Positions 26,390-34,828 of a stretch of DNA of 34,981 bases are shown here, piece by piece. A program made the position numbers and the translations under genes. Under the pieces are notes generated by a model. It ran no database searches. It was not told where the DNA came from and worked only from the letters and a program-made list of their open reading frames with translations. This DNA is from CAYVZU01 sp964455935. Lineage in GTDB: Bacteria; Fibrobacterota; CAYVZU01. Location of the stretch: assembly GCA_964455935.1 (NCBI GenBank), contig CAYVZU010000025.1, positions 1 to 34,981 of the forward strand. Direction: 5' to 3'. Position 1 is the stretch's first letter. Every line of letters begins with the position of its first letter.

Positions 26390-29300
26390 CTAAAATTCCT
26401 CGATCATGACAACAGGCTTTCTGAAAAAAATGTTCTCGACCAGGGGATTCTGCCCGCGCTTGTCTTTATATAACCTGCGGACCCCATCCTTGTGCGCTTG
26501 AATGAAATACTCCTGAATTTCGTCCTGCTTAACGAGCAGTATCGCCAGGGACAAGCCCGAAACAGCCACCACCTTTGCGATGCGCAGGGCCTCCGCGGTT
26601 CCGGGATCCACAAAATGGCGGGCGATCTCCAAGGCAATGGCAACGGCAATAACCCCGATAAACGGGGCCAGCGGGTCTTTAACCTGCAGCTTGTATTTCT
26701 CCAACTCGGCAGCGGTTCGAAAGAGGGCGACGTTATCCCCTCTTGCGCTTTTCTCCGGAACAATGAAGTCGCCATTATCATAAAGCGCCAATTGAAGGGA
26801 CGGGCTGGCAAAGAAGGAAAAGAGCATGCACCCCACGGACATTCCTTCATAATTGCTGATATTCTTGACCCCCGAATACACAGCCATAATCATCTGAGGA
26901 TTCACAAACTTGGCATAATCGCCCAGGGCTTCGCTTAATTTCTCCTGACCGGCTTCGGCAATCTTTCCTGTCTGCTCGCTGATTGCGTCCGCAACCTGGC
27001 CCCCNNNNNNNNNNGGCAATGTTACCCAAGACATTGCCAAGCGCGTCGAGAACCTTGCTGGAAGCAGCCTGCAAAGCCGCAACCGCCACCACGTTTTTCA
27101 CCACATTCTCCGCGCCAATGGTCTGCGCCAGGGCCATGGCAGAAACGATGTCTTTGTTCTTGATGGCCTGTTTTATCTGGGCCATCACACTCTGCAGGTC
27201 CTTGGATTGCGGCAAGGGGATATTATCGATGATTGCGCCCTCAATTCCCTGCTGGGAGGAATTCACCATGGACGTGAAATTCTTGAGAAGACCACCAAGC
27301 GCTTCCTTCTTGTCCGGATTTCTTTGGATAAAGCTATTGAGGGCCGATGGATCGGAAAGCGCGGAAAGGAGATCTTCTCGCTCCAGCCCCATCGACCGAG
27401 GAACCGATGCGTCGACCTGGCCCATCATCTGCTTCATTCCGGCCAGCAAATCTGGTTTTTCCACCAACTGATCCGCGAAATCGCCGGGCGCAAAGCTAAG
27501 GAGTCCTCCTATATCCTTCCCGATTCCCGGCGCAACGGAAGCCAGCGTGGAATTGAGGGCCGCCTGCCAGTTCGCTATAGGCGCGGCGATGTTCGGGATT
27601 CCTGCGCGCACGTCCAGATTCTTATTGACGAGACCGGCCAAGTCTGTGGCATCGCCGGCTTGCTTGCTTGCCAAGGCCTTGGAATAATTCTGCAGGAACT
27701 TCCCTGTCGAAGCATCCAGCCCTGTCATTTCGATTTCCGAAACATAGGCCCGGAATTTGGCGGGATCTCCTGCCAAAGCGGCTTTTAGTGCATCCCAGTC
27801 CACCCCTGCAGCCGATGCGACACTGGCATCCGTGGCCAACATCATTTTGAGAAGAAAAACACGCAGGTCAGCCTGGTCCGCCAATTTCGGCATGAATTCG
27901 GTTTCTGAAAGAGCCAGAAGCTCTGCTTTCACATCCGGGGCATTTGCCAGACCAAGGTTATTGAGTTTGCTCAGCCGGTCGCCAAGTCCATTGGCAAGTT
28001 GATCCAAAGCTTCGTCAAGCTTCCGCTCGATTTTGGCCATAACCTCTTTCTGCAGGTCAGCCACGGCTTTGTTGATCTCGGATTTTATTCTTGCCTGCAA
28101 AGCTGCCGGTGAGAAGGGATTCTCGGGCAGCCAGCCCATGGCATTGACTTGATCCATATTCGGCGTCAGAACGCCATTGGTGTATACGACTGCAAACGGC
28201 GGGCAACGGACATTATCCGGCATGGTCTGCGTAAGCATGTCCTGCACGGCAGGCGTTTCGTCCTTGCTCTTCTTTTCATCGCTCATGTCCTGCATCAGGG
28301 GATCGCCCGGACCAGGGCCTGCCTTGTCCACGACGGTCTCTGTAAACGCCACTTGCATTACGGCCCCGGACATGACTTCCTTCCACAGTTTTTCGCCGAA
28401 TTTCTTCACAAGCTTCTTCACGCTTGTACCGCCGGCGGACGATGAGGCTGTCTGATTCTCGGACGGTCCAAAAGCCCTGGCCAAAGATCCGATCATCATA
28501 ACGGCCGAAACCGCATCGGCCAACCCCGGACCAGAGCTTTCGGATTGCGACGAAGAGCTGCCTTGTGGAGCGGCAGAGCTTGCGCCGGAATTCTGGTTTG
28601 CATCGGACGAGGTGCCCAGACTCTCGAGCCTGATTTTGATATCCTTGGCCAGCAGCACAACTCGCGTCGCATCCTCGACAACACTCATGCCGTTGCGCAA
28701 CAGGTCTTGGGAAATGTCGGCAATGTTCATGATCCGGCCGATTCCGGACTTTTTGATGCTTTCCGCAAGCTGAGACAACGGCTTTAATTGGGTTGCCAGA
28801 CCCGCAAGCGGATCACTGGTGTTTCCGCCCGGGAAATCCAGAGTTGGCAACACGGCACCAACGCTGATGGTTGAATTCTCCATGAGCTTAAGCAACCCCA
28901 TCAGACGATAGACCGGCGCCAAATCCGGGGGCACAAGTTCGGGAGCATCAAACGAAAGAGCGAATTTGCTGGAAATGCCGGTCGCAATTGTCCCCAGATC
29001 CGGACGGGGGCCTGCCGGCAATTGCGGCAGCCTGGGCAGTACAACGCGAACATTCGGTTTTCCAAGAAGCTCCACATCCGTCTTCAATGCCTGCGCATTG
29101 GCGGCAAATTCCGCAACCGGAAGCAAGCCGCGGAAATTTCGCAAGGCCTCTGCCTGAGCCCGAAGGGCTTCCGCCTGCGTGCGCAGTTGCGTCTTCGCGC
29201 TTTCGGCGGCAACGCGCAAATCAGATGAGGTTCCATTCAATTTCTTCAGGAGACTGTCCACATCAGCCTGCAATGTGAACAGTTGGCCTGCAACCTGAAT

Positions 29301-30803
29301 CGCGATCTCTTTGGAAATCCGGGTGTTCTTTAATTCCTCAATCTTGGAGCGAATCCTCTGGAATTCGGCCACAGGAAGATTGTTTTTGAAATTATCAAAG
29401 GGAGTTAAAAGGTTCCCCAGATTTGGCAGCTTCATGCCACTGAGTTCGGAAGCGAGATTACTCCCCGCTTCCCGTACCGCGACCACATGCGAGTAGGCCG
29501 TCATGAGCCCGCCTAAATTAATCCCAGCCTCAATGCTTATCTGCGGACTATTAAGGGATTTAAAAACGCTGTCACGAATCGCATCCAAATAAGCGAGAAA
29601 CACCTGTTCTTCTGAGCCCAGAAGACCTTCGCACTCGCTCAGCTTCTGCTTTGCCGCATCAAAAGCCAGCCATTCCTCCAATACCGTGCGGTTGGCCTCA
29701 ACAAAGGACTTTCCTTCGCCGCCGCTTTGCTCAAGAGCGGACCTTAGATCCCCGGCCAACCAGGTAAGCCACGGCCCGATTTCCTCTCCTTCGTCCGTAC
29801 CGTTTCCGCCCACCTTTGCGGATATGCGGATTCCAGCCATATAATTCTTCACCTGCGGCAAACTAACCAGGCCGTCAAGACTGCGCGGCCCAAAACTGTC
29901 GGCCGCCTGCCTTATACTGGATTGGATTTGCCCGAGTATGGCCTCGCCATCGGACCGCACACTCGAAGAGAGCTGGGTAACTTCAGATCTTATCGCCTGA
30001 GCCTGATCCTGCAGAAGATCAAGTTTTTTCGGCAGTTCCTGCTGCAAACCCTTGATTGCGTCGATCATGTCCTCGACATCGCGATAGAGCCCCACAACCG
30101 CCGAGCCCTTTTCATAGATGGTCTCGATCCCGCTGACCACCTTGGCCAGTTTCGGGTTCAGCCCGCCCCCCTCGCTTTGGATCTCCTTCAGCATGTCCTG
30201 ACCGATTTGGGATGCTTTTGCGCCCAAGGATCGCGACTGCAAAACCTGGAGAACCTGCGTGTAGGGTGTTCCCTCGTGCGGGGTGTTTATTGTGATGACA
30301 AGTTCGACCTCGCCGTAGGGCAGCTCGGTTTTTTTATTGACTGTTTTCGAATAGTGATTGGTAAGGAAGCGCCGCACAACAAGCCCGCCGGCACTGTGCG
30401 AAATTAGAACAAACTTGTTTGGCGGCTTCGACAGCCCGGTGTTTTTTTTCCAGTCCTCCTGGGCCGCGGAAAACCATGAGCAGAGCTCCTGGGCAAGGAG
30501 ATCGACCGGCGCCGATGGATCGGAAAACTGGTAAGCATAAACATGCCCGCCCAGCCCGTAACGGTCTTCGAGAAAACGCTTGAGGCCGCCCGTACCGGGG
30601 TTTTCGGTTACCCGGTCGGCTGCCCCGATCTCTTTATCGTTATTGGACGAAAAGATCCGGTAGGTATTGGTCTTTCCGGGCGCGTCCTCACCATGGACCA
30701 GCAGGAACAAATAATCCTGCGCCGGGCTCCGCATGAGGTCTGCACCGATTGCAGCATTGGAGAAGGCAAAGAACAGAAGAAATGCAAGAATGATCGGCTG
30801 CAC
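26390..30803 (-). CDS. Secreted lipase-fold (alpha/beta hydrolase) protein with long coiled-coil body, interrupted by assembly gap
   Basis: The two halves of this gene are separated by 10 N: 1263 codons before the gap and 204 codons after it, in frame only if the true gap is a multiple of three. A signal peptide (MQPIILAFLLFFAFSNAAIG-AD) is followed by an alpha/beta-hydrolase domain at ~28-190. This has LFLLVHGED (H37-G38), the nucleophile elbow ISHSAGGLVVR with S137, and TINTPHEGTP (H176), as in PGAP1/lipase-class esterases. The first glycine of GxSxG is replaced by serine. From ~240 to 1200 the protein is largely helical, Leu/Ala/Gln/Lys-rich, with coiled-coil stretches (AEALRAQAEALRNF) and a Ser/Gln linker. 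The C-terminal part has hydrophobic helices (PFIGVIAVAIALEIA; VVAVSGLSLAILLV) and ends KPVVMIEEF. The stop at 26390 is one base before the giant-protein ATG. Enzymatic activity is plausible; the substrate is unknown. Confidence 0.8.
27005..27014. other. Assembly gap (10 N)
   Basis: This run of ten N is a scaffold placeholder. The reading frame of the hydrolase gene changes phase across it, which shows that ten is not the true length. Confidence 0.99.
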
Positions 30804-31280
30804 TCGGACCGCTCTATTTGGTGTTGGTAACTACTCGCCCTCGCCCCTCCGAGGGAGAGGGTAGGGTGAGGGGGACCTGAGCCGTTACTTTTTTTCAAAC
30901 AAGACAAAGAAAATTGGAATATTTTAGGGGAAGGCTTCAAGACATTTCTGCCACGGCCTCTGTGCGACAACAAACGATTTGGCGACCTTGATCAGCAATC
31001 CCAAACCACCCTCCTGATTCCAGGCCAATGCAGGCTCCAAAGCAGTCATCTACCCCCTCTAAACCGGGTCAGCAAAGCCGCGAGCAGCCCCGCCAACGCA
31101 CTGTAAGCTGCATATTATGCGCATCAGCATAATACGCAAGACCAGTTGCATTTTCCTGTTGCATTTTGGGCAACGACAAAGAGATAGTAAGGAGAAGAAA
31201 TTTGGATATTAGGCCGACAAGGATCAAGATCTAAGTGTTTTATTCCTGTCGGTATAACGCGAAGTTAGGGCTCAAAGAGT
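30804..31280. other. Divergent intergenic region with hairpins
   Basis: No gene is seen between the minus-strand hydrolase gene and the plus-strand small secreted gene. It contains a CCCTC/GAGGG hairpin repeat (30834-30874), an interrupted palindrome GCATATTATGC (31110-31120) / GCATAATACGC (31127-31137) with one mismatch, and a second hairpin CCGACAAGGA (31214-31223) / TTCCTGTCGG (31243-31252) just upstream of the next gene. The promoters of both flanking genes must lie here or be lost; no convincing -35/-10 pair was identified. Confidence 0.55.
30834..30874. repeat. CCCTCACCC/GAGGGAGAGGG dispersed hairpin repeat
   Basis: The segment CTCGCCCTCGCCCCTCC then GAGGGAGAGGGTAGGGTGAGGG is an imperfect palindrome of a type that is widespread between genes in environmental bacteria. 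It lies 31 bases upstream of the hydrolase start codon. Confidence 0.6.
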
Positions 31281-31706
31281 ATGAGAGAAACAGTGGCATT
31301 CTCCTTCGCGCTGGTGGCCATCCTACTTGCATGGCCGTCATATGCACAGCAGGATTCGACCAATGCCGTGCCGGCCTCAATCACATTCGTAAACAGCGGT
31401 GGCCATTGGAAGCTAAATGGGAGATATGGACACTATCGGGTACTCGTTTCGAATTTTGGATTTGAAGCAGTCCGCTCGACGGTTCAAGTGCAGTGGATAG
31501 AAGAAAAAGAGGTAAACGGGGTCATCAAGATCGTTCCCATCAAAGAAATTAACGAATGTGAATGCTGGTCCGTGAGTTTTCCGGAGATACTTGGGAGCGA
31601 AAAGGGTACCACGCTGAAGCTTGCTGCAACGAATCCGTACACAATGCAGGACACTGCATTCGTGTTCTTGCTGACCGACAAGCTTCAGGGGAAGAAAAAG
31701 AAGTGA
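31281..31706 (+). CDS. Small secreted protein of unknown function
   Basis: This 141-aa protein was not recognised. It begins with a clean signal peptide (MRETVAFSFALVAILLAWPSYA, cleavage before QQD). The mature part of about 119 residues looks like a single beta-rich domain (YRVLVSNFGFEAVRSTVQVQW) with a closely spaced cysteine pair (ECEC) and a C-terminal lysine run (GKKKK). The start at 31281 has a weak AAAGAG ribosome-binding site and gives the signal peptide; the overlapping frame at 31235 does not. It is the first of three small plus-strand genes with lower GC than the rest of the window. A secreted or periplasmic accessory function is all that can be said. Confidence 0.6.
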   Translation: MRETVAFSFALVAILLAWPSYAQQDSTNAVPASITFVNSGGHWKLNGRYGHYRVLVSNFGFEAVRSTVQVQWIEEKEVNGVIKIVPIKEINECECWSVSFPEILGSEKGTTLKLAATNPYTMQDTAFVFLLTDKLQGKKKK

Positions 31707-31895
31707 GCCCGAACCAGTCAATCAACGAGGGACGCGGGGCCGCTGTCGCTCGCCGCTCGCAAGCATCCGGGCGAAGCGCTCCCTGTCCCGCTCGCGGCTG
31801 GCCGCGACCGGCTCAGCGGATGCGTAGCCTCCAAGCTAGTCAATACATGGGCGTACCGCACCCGTCTTCTTCACATTATCTGGCAGAAGCAAAGC
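31707..31895. other. GC-rich spacer with imperfect inverted blocks
   Basis: Between two lower-GC genes this 189-bp spacer is markedly GC-rich at 31735-31835. It carries short inverted blocks such as AGCATCCG and CGGATGCG about 60 bases apart. Integron attC core sites (RYYYAAC...GTTRRRY) were searched for by eye and not found. Confidence 0.4.
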
Positions 31896-32297
31896 ATGAC
31901 AAAAAATAAATATCCCATGGCGACCGCGATATTCACAGTCCTACTGGCGGGCACCCTTTATTCATATCTTGGACTCCACAATTTCCCTATGACCGGCGCA
32001 GGCTTTCTTGCTCTTGCCATTTACGGCGTCATTGCGAAGACGACAGTCACTCCCATGATCCTGCTTGCTTTATTTTGTGGAATTCAAAATCTGCAGGACA
32101 ACAGGACAAGACTGATTTTCATCACGATGTTCATAGCATTGTTTTCCATCCAATTTGTTCCTACAGCACGACTAATATTGAAAGCGAAGCAAATTGGAAA
32201 CGATTCCCGCGTGGTCCGTTCAATCATGTGGGAAAGCGACCTATTGGTATTGGTTTGGCGAAGGTTGACAACAATCAAAACCCAACACCGGAGATGA
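31896..32297 (+). CDS. Small integral membrane protein of unknown function
   Basis: This 133-aa protein was not recognised. It shows three to four hydrophobic segments: ~8-28 (ATAIFTVLLAGTLYSYLGL), ~33-47 (GAGFLALAIYGVIA), ~50-63 (TPMILLALFCGIQ) and ~73-90 (LIFITMFIALFSIQF). A basic tail follows (WRRLTTIKTQHRR). There is no signal-peptide cleavage site. It ends four bases before the next gene, whose ribosome-binding site (GGAG) lies within its last codons, so the two are probably translated from one message. The preceding gene is 189 bases away. Codon use is AT-rich compared with the large genes to the left, consistent with later acquisition. Confidence 0.55.
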   Translation: MTKNKYPMATAIFTVLLAGTLYSYLGLHNFPMTGAGFLALAIYGVIAKTTVTPMILLALFCGIQNLQDNRTRLIFITMFIALFSIQFVPTARLILKAKQIGNDSRVVRSIMWESDLLVLVWRRLTTIKTQHRR

Positions 32298-32301
32298 CCT
32301 A

Positions 32302-32955
32302 ATGTGCGAAATGTCCTGGACTAATTTCTGGACAGCAATTTCCGGCTTCGGCGGGGCAATAATTGGCGCATTGATATCTTATTTATGTCAAACGAGAGCG
32401 GAAAAATTGAAAGACAGGAATGAAAGGAAAGGTGTTCTCTGCAAATATTCACTCTTTTTGGATAGGGTTTTTGGTTTGTCAAACCCATTATATGAAAAAT
32501 ATTTCAAAGTAAAAAAAAGCGATACTTTGAGACATTTGAATATACAGCCGGTCTTGCTCTCTTTTCCTGAGATCGATATTAAAGACCCGAGTGTTGAACT
32601 CTATTTTCTAACGGAATACGACCAACCATGTTTTATAGCTAAGATGCTCTCTTTTAAAGAAAGGTATTCCATGTTCATAAACAATTTTCAAAAGCGGAAT
32701 GCCTTGATTGTTGATCAATTACAAACAATAGCTTCAGAAAACAATATGCAGAGCGGGAAATTTTCACCAGCACAGGTAAACGAAATCATTGGCAGAGCAT
32801 TATACGGACAGCTGGAATCAATCACAAACCTACTTTATGAAGAGCTCGAATACCTGAACAGCAATTATCACGATTTAAGAAAAGAATTAACGAACATTTT
32901 CATAACAATTTACCCTAAAGCGAAGCTACTCAAGCTCACAAATGCGAATGAGTGA
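32302..32955 (+). CDS. Membrane-anchored helical protein of unknown function
   Basis: This 217-aa protein was not recognised. A single N-terminal membrane helix (FWTAISGFGGAIIGALISYL, ~9-28) is followed by a charged stretch (QTRAEKLKDRNERKG) and a largely helical cytoplasmic or periplasmic domain. Small proteins with this layout are common in accessory regions and some defence islands, but no defining motif is present. The start at 32302 is preferred over the ATG at 32311 because GGAG lies eight bases upstream. Base composition is clearly AT-rich relative to the window. It sits directly before the transposase unit at 33159-33838, in line with a horizontally acquired segment. Confidence 0.55.
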   Translation: MCEMSWTNFWTAISGFGGAIIGALISYLCQTRAEKLKDRNERKGVLCKYSLFLDRVFGLSNPLYEKYFKVKKSDTLRHLNIQPVLLSFPEIDIKDPSVELYFLTEYDQPCFIAKMLSFKERYSMFINNFQKRNALIVDQLQTIASENNMQSGKFSPAQVNEIIGRALYGQLESITNLLYEELEYLNSNYHDLRKELTNIFITIYPKAKLLKLTNANE

Positions 32956-33158
32956 ACGGGGAGATAGTAACCGAACCACGCCTAACCATTTCTCAATGGC
33001 TGGCGCGATAGATGATCCCATGCAAGGCATGCGTGACCCATGGTTTCGTGTGGCCGCGGGGTTGCCTGCGGTCCGGAGGACATGCTGGTATTTATATCGT
33101 ATTCAGTTTCTATCAAGGGTGAGACCCGTGGCACCGCGACCATGCCCACAAGTTACGG

Positions 33159-33838
33159 CCGGGTGGCCTGCGTGACAATATGAAATGCCATCGTTTCAAT
33201 TCAATCGGGCATGCTCATGAGCTCACATTTTCCTGCTACCGAAGACGGGAATATCTCCAAGATGAAGTCCTGTGTGACCTTTTCCTGAATGAGCTTGGCA
33301 AAGCACGGCAGGAACTGAAATACAAGTTGTGGGCCTACGTTGTTATGCCCCATCATGTTCATCTTCTCGTATGGCCGTTGGAACCTGCTTACGACATATC
33401 TTTGCTTCTCAATTTTGTGAAAGGCCGGACCTCGAAGCTATACAGGGAATATCTTCTGCTGAATCGGCCACAGCAATTAGATGCCTTCCAGGTGACTCTG
33501 CGCAGAAACGAAGCCTTTCGGCTTTGGCAGCGAGGTGGCGGATTTGACCGTAATCTCTGGAATTCGAAAGCGATTCACGATTCAATGAGCTACATCGAGG
33601 ATAATCCTGTGCGCTCGAAACTTGTAGATCGCATTGAGGATTGGAGGTGGTCCTCTGCATATGCACGGAAGAACAAGACCGGACTACTTCCGGAAAAGTT
33701 TAACATCCCAGTTCTCATGGGAAACCCACAAAAATCGAGTCTGCGGTTTGCATGAAAACGGGAAGAATCGGCCATGCCATAAATGGGCATGGCACACAAT
33801 CTGATTTATTTTCGCACATTTTTGGCAAGGCCACCCGG
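33159..33838 (+). mobile_element. REP-associated tyrosine transposase unit with inverted flanks
   Basis: The transposase gene is framed by an 11-bp perfect inverted repeat, CCGGGTGGCCT (33159-33169) and AGGCCACCCGG (33828-33838). A hairpin GCCATGCC-ATAAAT-GGGCATGGC lies just after the gene at 33771-33793, and CATGCCC also occurs before it (about 33141-33147). This matches the RAYT arrangement, in which a single transposase is flanked by REP-like palindromes. Confidence 0.6.
33180..33755 (+). CDS. REP-associated tyrosine transposase (IS200-like, Y1/HUH family)
   Basis: The 191-aa protein contains the HUH motif in VVMPHHVHLLVWP (H59-x-H61) and a catalytic tyrosine candidate, Y138, in SMSYIEDNPVRSKLV. 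RAYT signatures follow: WQRGGGFDRNLWNSK and EDWRWSSA. These single-strand DNA transposases cut and rejoin REP palindromes through a 5'-phosphotyrosine link. Length is normal and both catalytic motifs are present, so the enzyme could be active. The start at 33180 fits the N terminus but has no strong Shine-Dalgarno. Unlike classical IS200/IS605 there is no TnpB. The gene separates the AT-rich orphan genes from the toxin-antitoxin genes. Confidence 0.88.
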   Translation: MKCHRFNSIGHAHELTFSCYRRREYLQDEVLCDLFLNELGKARQELKYKLWAYVVMPHHVHLLVWPLEPAYDISLLLNFVKGRTSKLYREYLLLNRPQQLDAFQVTLRRNEAFRLWQRGGGFDRNLWNSKAIHDSMSYIEDNPVRSKLVDRIEDWRWSSAYARKNKTGLLPEKFNIPVLMGNPQKSSLRFA

Positions 33839-33913
33839 TCGGTCATTCGGGTCATTTCCGCTCGAAAAGCAGATCGAGAGGAGCAACAGTGCTATTATAG
33901 CCGGAGGTAACCT

Positions 33914-34138
33914 ATGCGAAAACACTATGATTTGTCAAAACTGAAAGCTCGACGCAACCCGTACGCTGCACGGCTGAAGAAGCAGATTACAATTCGTGTG
34001 GCGGTCGATGCGTTAGCCTACTTCAAAGAGATGGCCGATGAAACGGGCGTTCCCTATCAAAATCTGATCAATGCCTACCTTGTTGATTGCGCGCATGAGC
34101 ACCGCAAGCTTGTAACAAAATGGGAAAAGCGGCCATAA
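33914..34138 (+). CDS. BrnA-like antitoxin, orphan
   Basis: The 74-aa protein begins MRKHYDLSKLKARRNPYAARLKKQITIRV and continues VDALAYFKEMADETGVPYQNLINAYLVDCA. This is the pattern of BrnA/CopG-type ribbon-helix-helix antitoxins (beta strand QITIRV, then two helices). Such proteins neutralise a BrnT-type RelE-like ribonuclease and repress their own promoter. BrnT normally lies immediately upstream, but that space (33756-33913) holds only the transposase-associated palindromes, so the antitoxin is orphaned or acts on a toxin elsewhere. A Shine-Dalgarno CGGAGGT lies six bases before the ATG, and TATTAT at 33893-33898 could be a -10 element. Confidence 0.75.
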   Translation: MRKHYDLSKLKARRNPYAARLKKQITIRVAVDALAYFKEMADETGVPYQNLINAYLVDCAHEHRKLVTKWEKRP

Positions 34139-34296
34139 CCGGTCGCTTTCGTGGCTTTGAACCGGGTTTGTTCGTCTGGAAAACAGGGCTTCCGGACTTT
34201 TCCCACGGCCTCGTTCGGCGTGGGGAAAAGTGGCATTTGGATTTTCCGCGTCGGCAGGATTCTGTGTATATTTCAGTAGACCGAAGGAGGTACCGA

Positions 34297-34536
34297 ATGG
34301 AGAAGAAAACCAAGGATATTATTAATGAAGCCATGCGCATGCCCGCCGAGGAACGCGCGACAATCGCAGAAAACCTGATCGCCAGCCTGGATCGTGAATG
34401 CGATGACCAAACCGAGGCGCTATGGCAAGACGAAGTGCAGAAGCGAATTCGCGAAATTGAGAGTGGTGCGGTGAAATGTGTCCCTTGGGAAAGCGTTCGC
34501 AGCAGCCTCAAACGGGAACCCGGTGCTAAGAATTGA
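34297..34536 (+). CDS. Addiction-module antitoxin, TIGR02574 family
   Basis: The 79-aa protein has the typical N-terminal helical domain (DIINEAMRMPAEERATIAENLIASLD) and an acidic middle (CDDQTEALWQDEVQKRIREIESGAVKCVPWESVR) of the 'putative addiction module component' family that pairs with ParE/RelE toxins. The start at 34297 is chosen because a strong Shine-Dalgarno (GAAGGAGG) lies six bases upstream; the longer open frame back to 34120 lacks this and adds unrelated residues. Its end overlaps the toxin start, as is usual for such modules. It should bind the toxin by its C-terminal part and may autoregulate the pair. Confidence 0.88.
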   Translation: MEKKTKDIINEAMRMPAEERATIAENLIASLDRECDDQTEALWQDEVQKRIREIESGAVKCVPWESVRSSLKREPGAKN

Positions 34537-34828
34537 GATTCATCCCGAGGCAATCGCCGAGATTATAGCAGCTCGCGATTGGTACGAATTGCATGCAACC
34601 AATCTGGGAAACGACTTCATTAAAGAGGTCGATTCCGCAATTGAAACAATCGACCGAACGCCAGGACTTTGGACCCGGTATTTTGCGATCGGGAACGTCC
34701 GCCGGTTCCTGATTCACCGGTTTCCATTTGCCATTGTGTATCGTCACGATGAGGAAAAGATTCAGATTCTGGCCGTTTCCCACCTGCGCCGCCGGCCGGG
34801 CTATTGGAAGACACGCCTGTCAGCGTAG
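34523..34828 (+). CDS. ParE/RelE-superfamily toxin
   Basis: From a GTG start at 34523 the product is 101 aa, the normal size of ParE-type toxins. It begins with the beta strand VLRIEIHPEAIAEI, then helices AARDWYELHATNLGNDFIKEVDSAIETIDRTP, and a C-terminal sheet with RRFLIHRFPFAIVYRHDEEKIQILAVSHLRRRPGYW. An in-frame ATG at 34478 would add 15 unrelated residues and enlarge the overlap with the antitoxin from 14 to 59 bases, so GTG is preferred. ParE-family toxins inhibit DNA gyrase and RelE relatives cleave ribosome-bound mRNA; the YRH...HLRRRPGYW ending is the ParE-like variety. It is the last complete gene of the window. Confidence 0.88.
   Translation: MLRIEIHPEAIAEIIAARDWYELHATNLGNDFIKEVDSAIETIDRTPGLWTRYFAIGNVRRFLIHRFPFAIVYRHDEEKIQILAVSHLRRRPGYWKTRLSA

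Noticed and set aside
26390..27082. Separate gene starting to the right of the N run on the minus strand.
   Set aside because: Its first 22 residues read a wrong frame of the hydrolase gene; only the part after the gap is real and belongs to the same gene.
31190..33000. Integron cassette array, suggested by small same-strand genes and a GCCTAAC string near 32974.
   Set aside because: No matching GTTRRRY partner site or attC-like fold was found at any of the gene boundaries, and two of the genes are only four bases apart.
32942..33175. 77-codon frame overlapping the end of the orphan gene and the left transposase flank.
   Set aside because: It runs through palindromic flank sequence and has no recognisable domain or ribosome-binding site.
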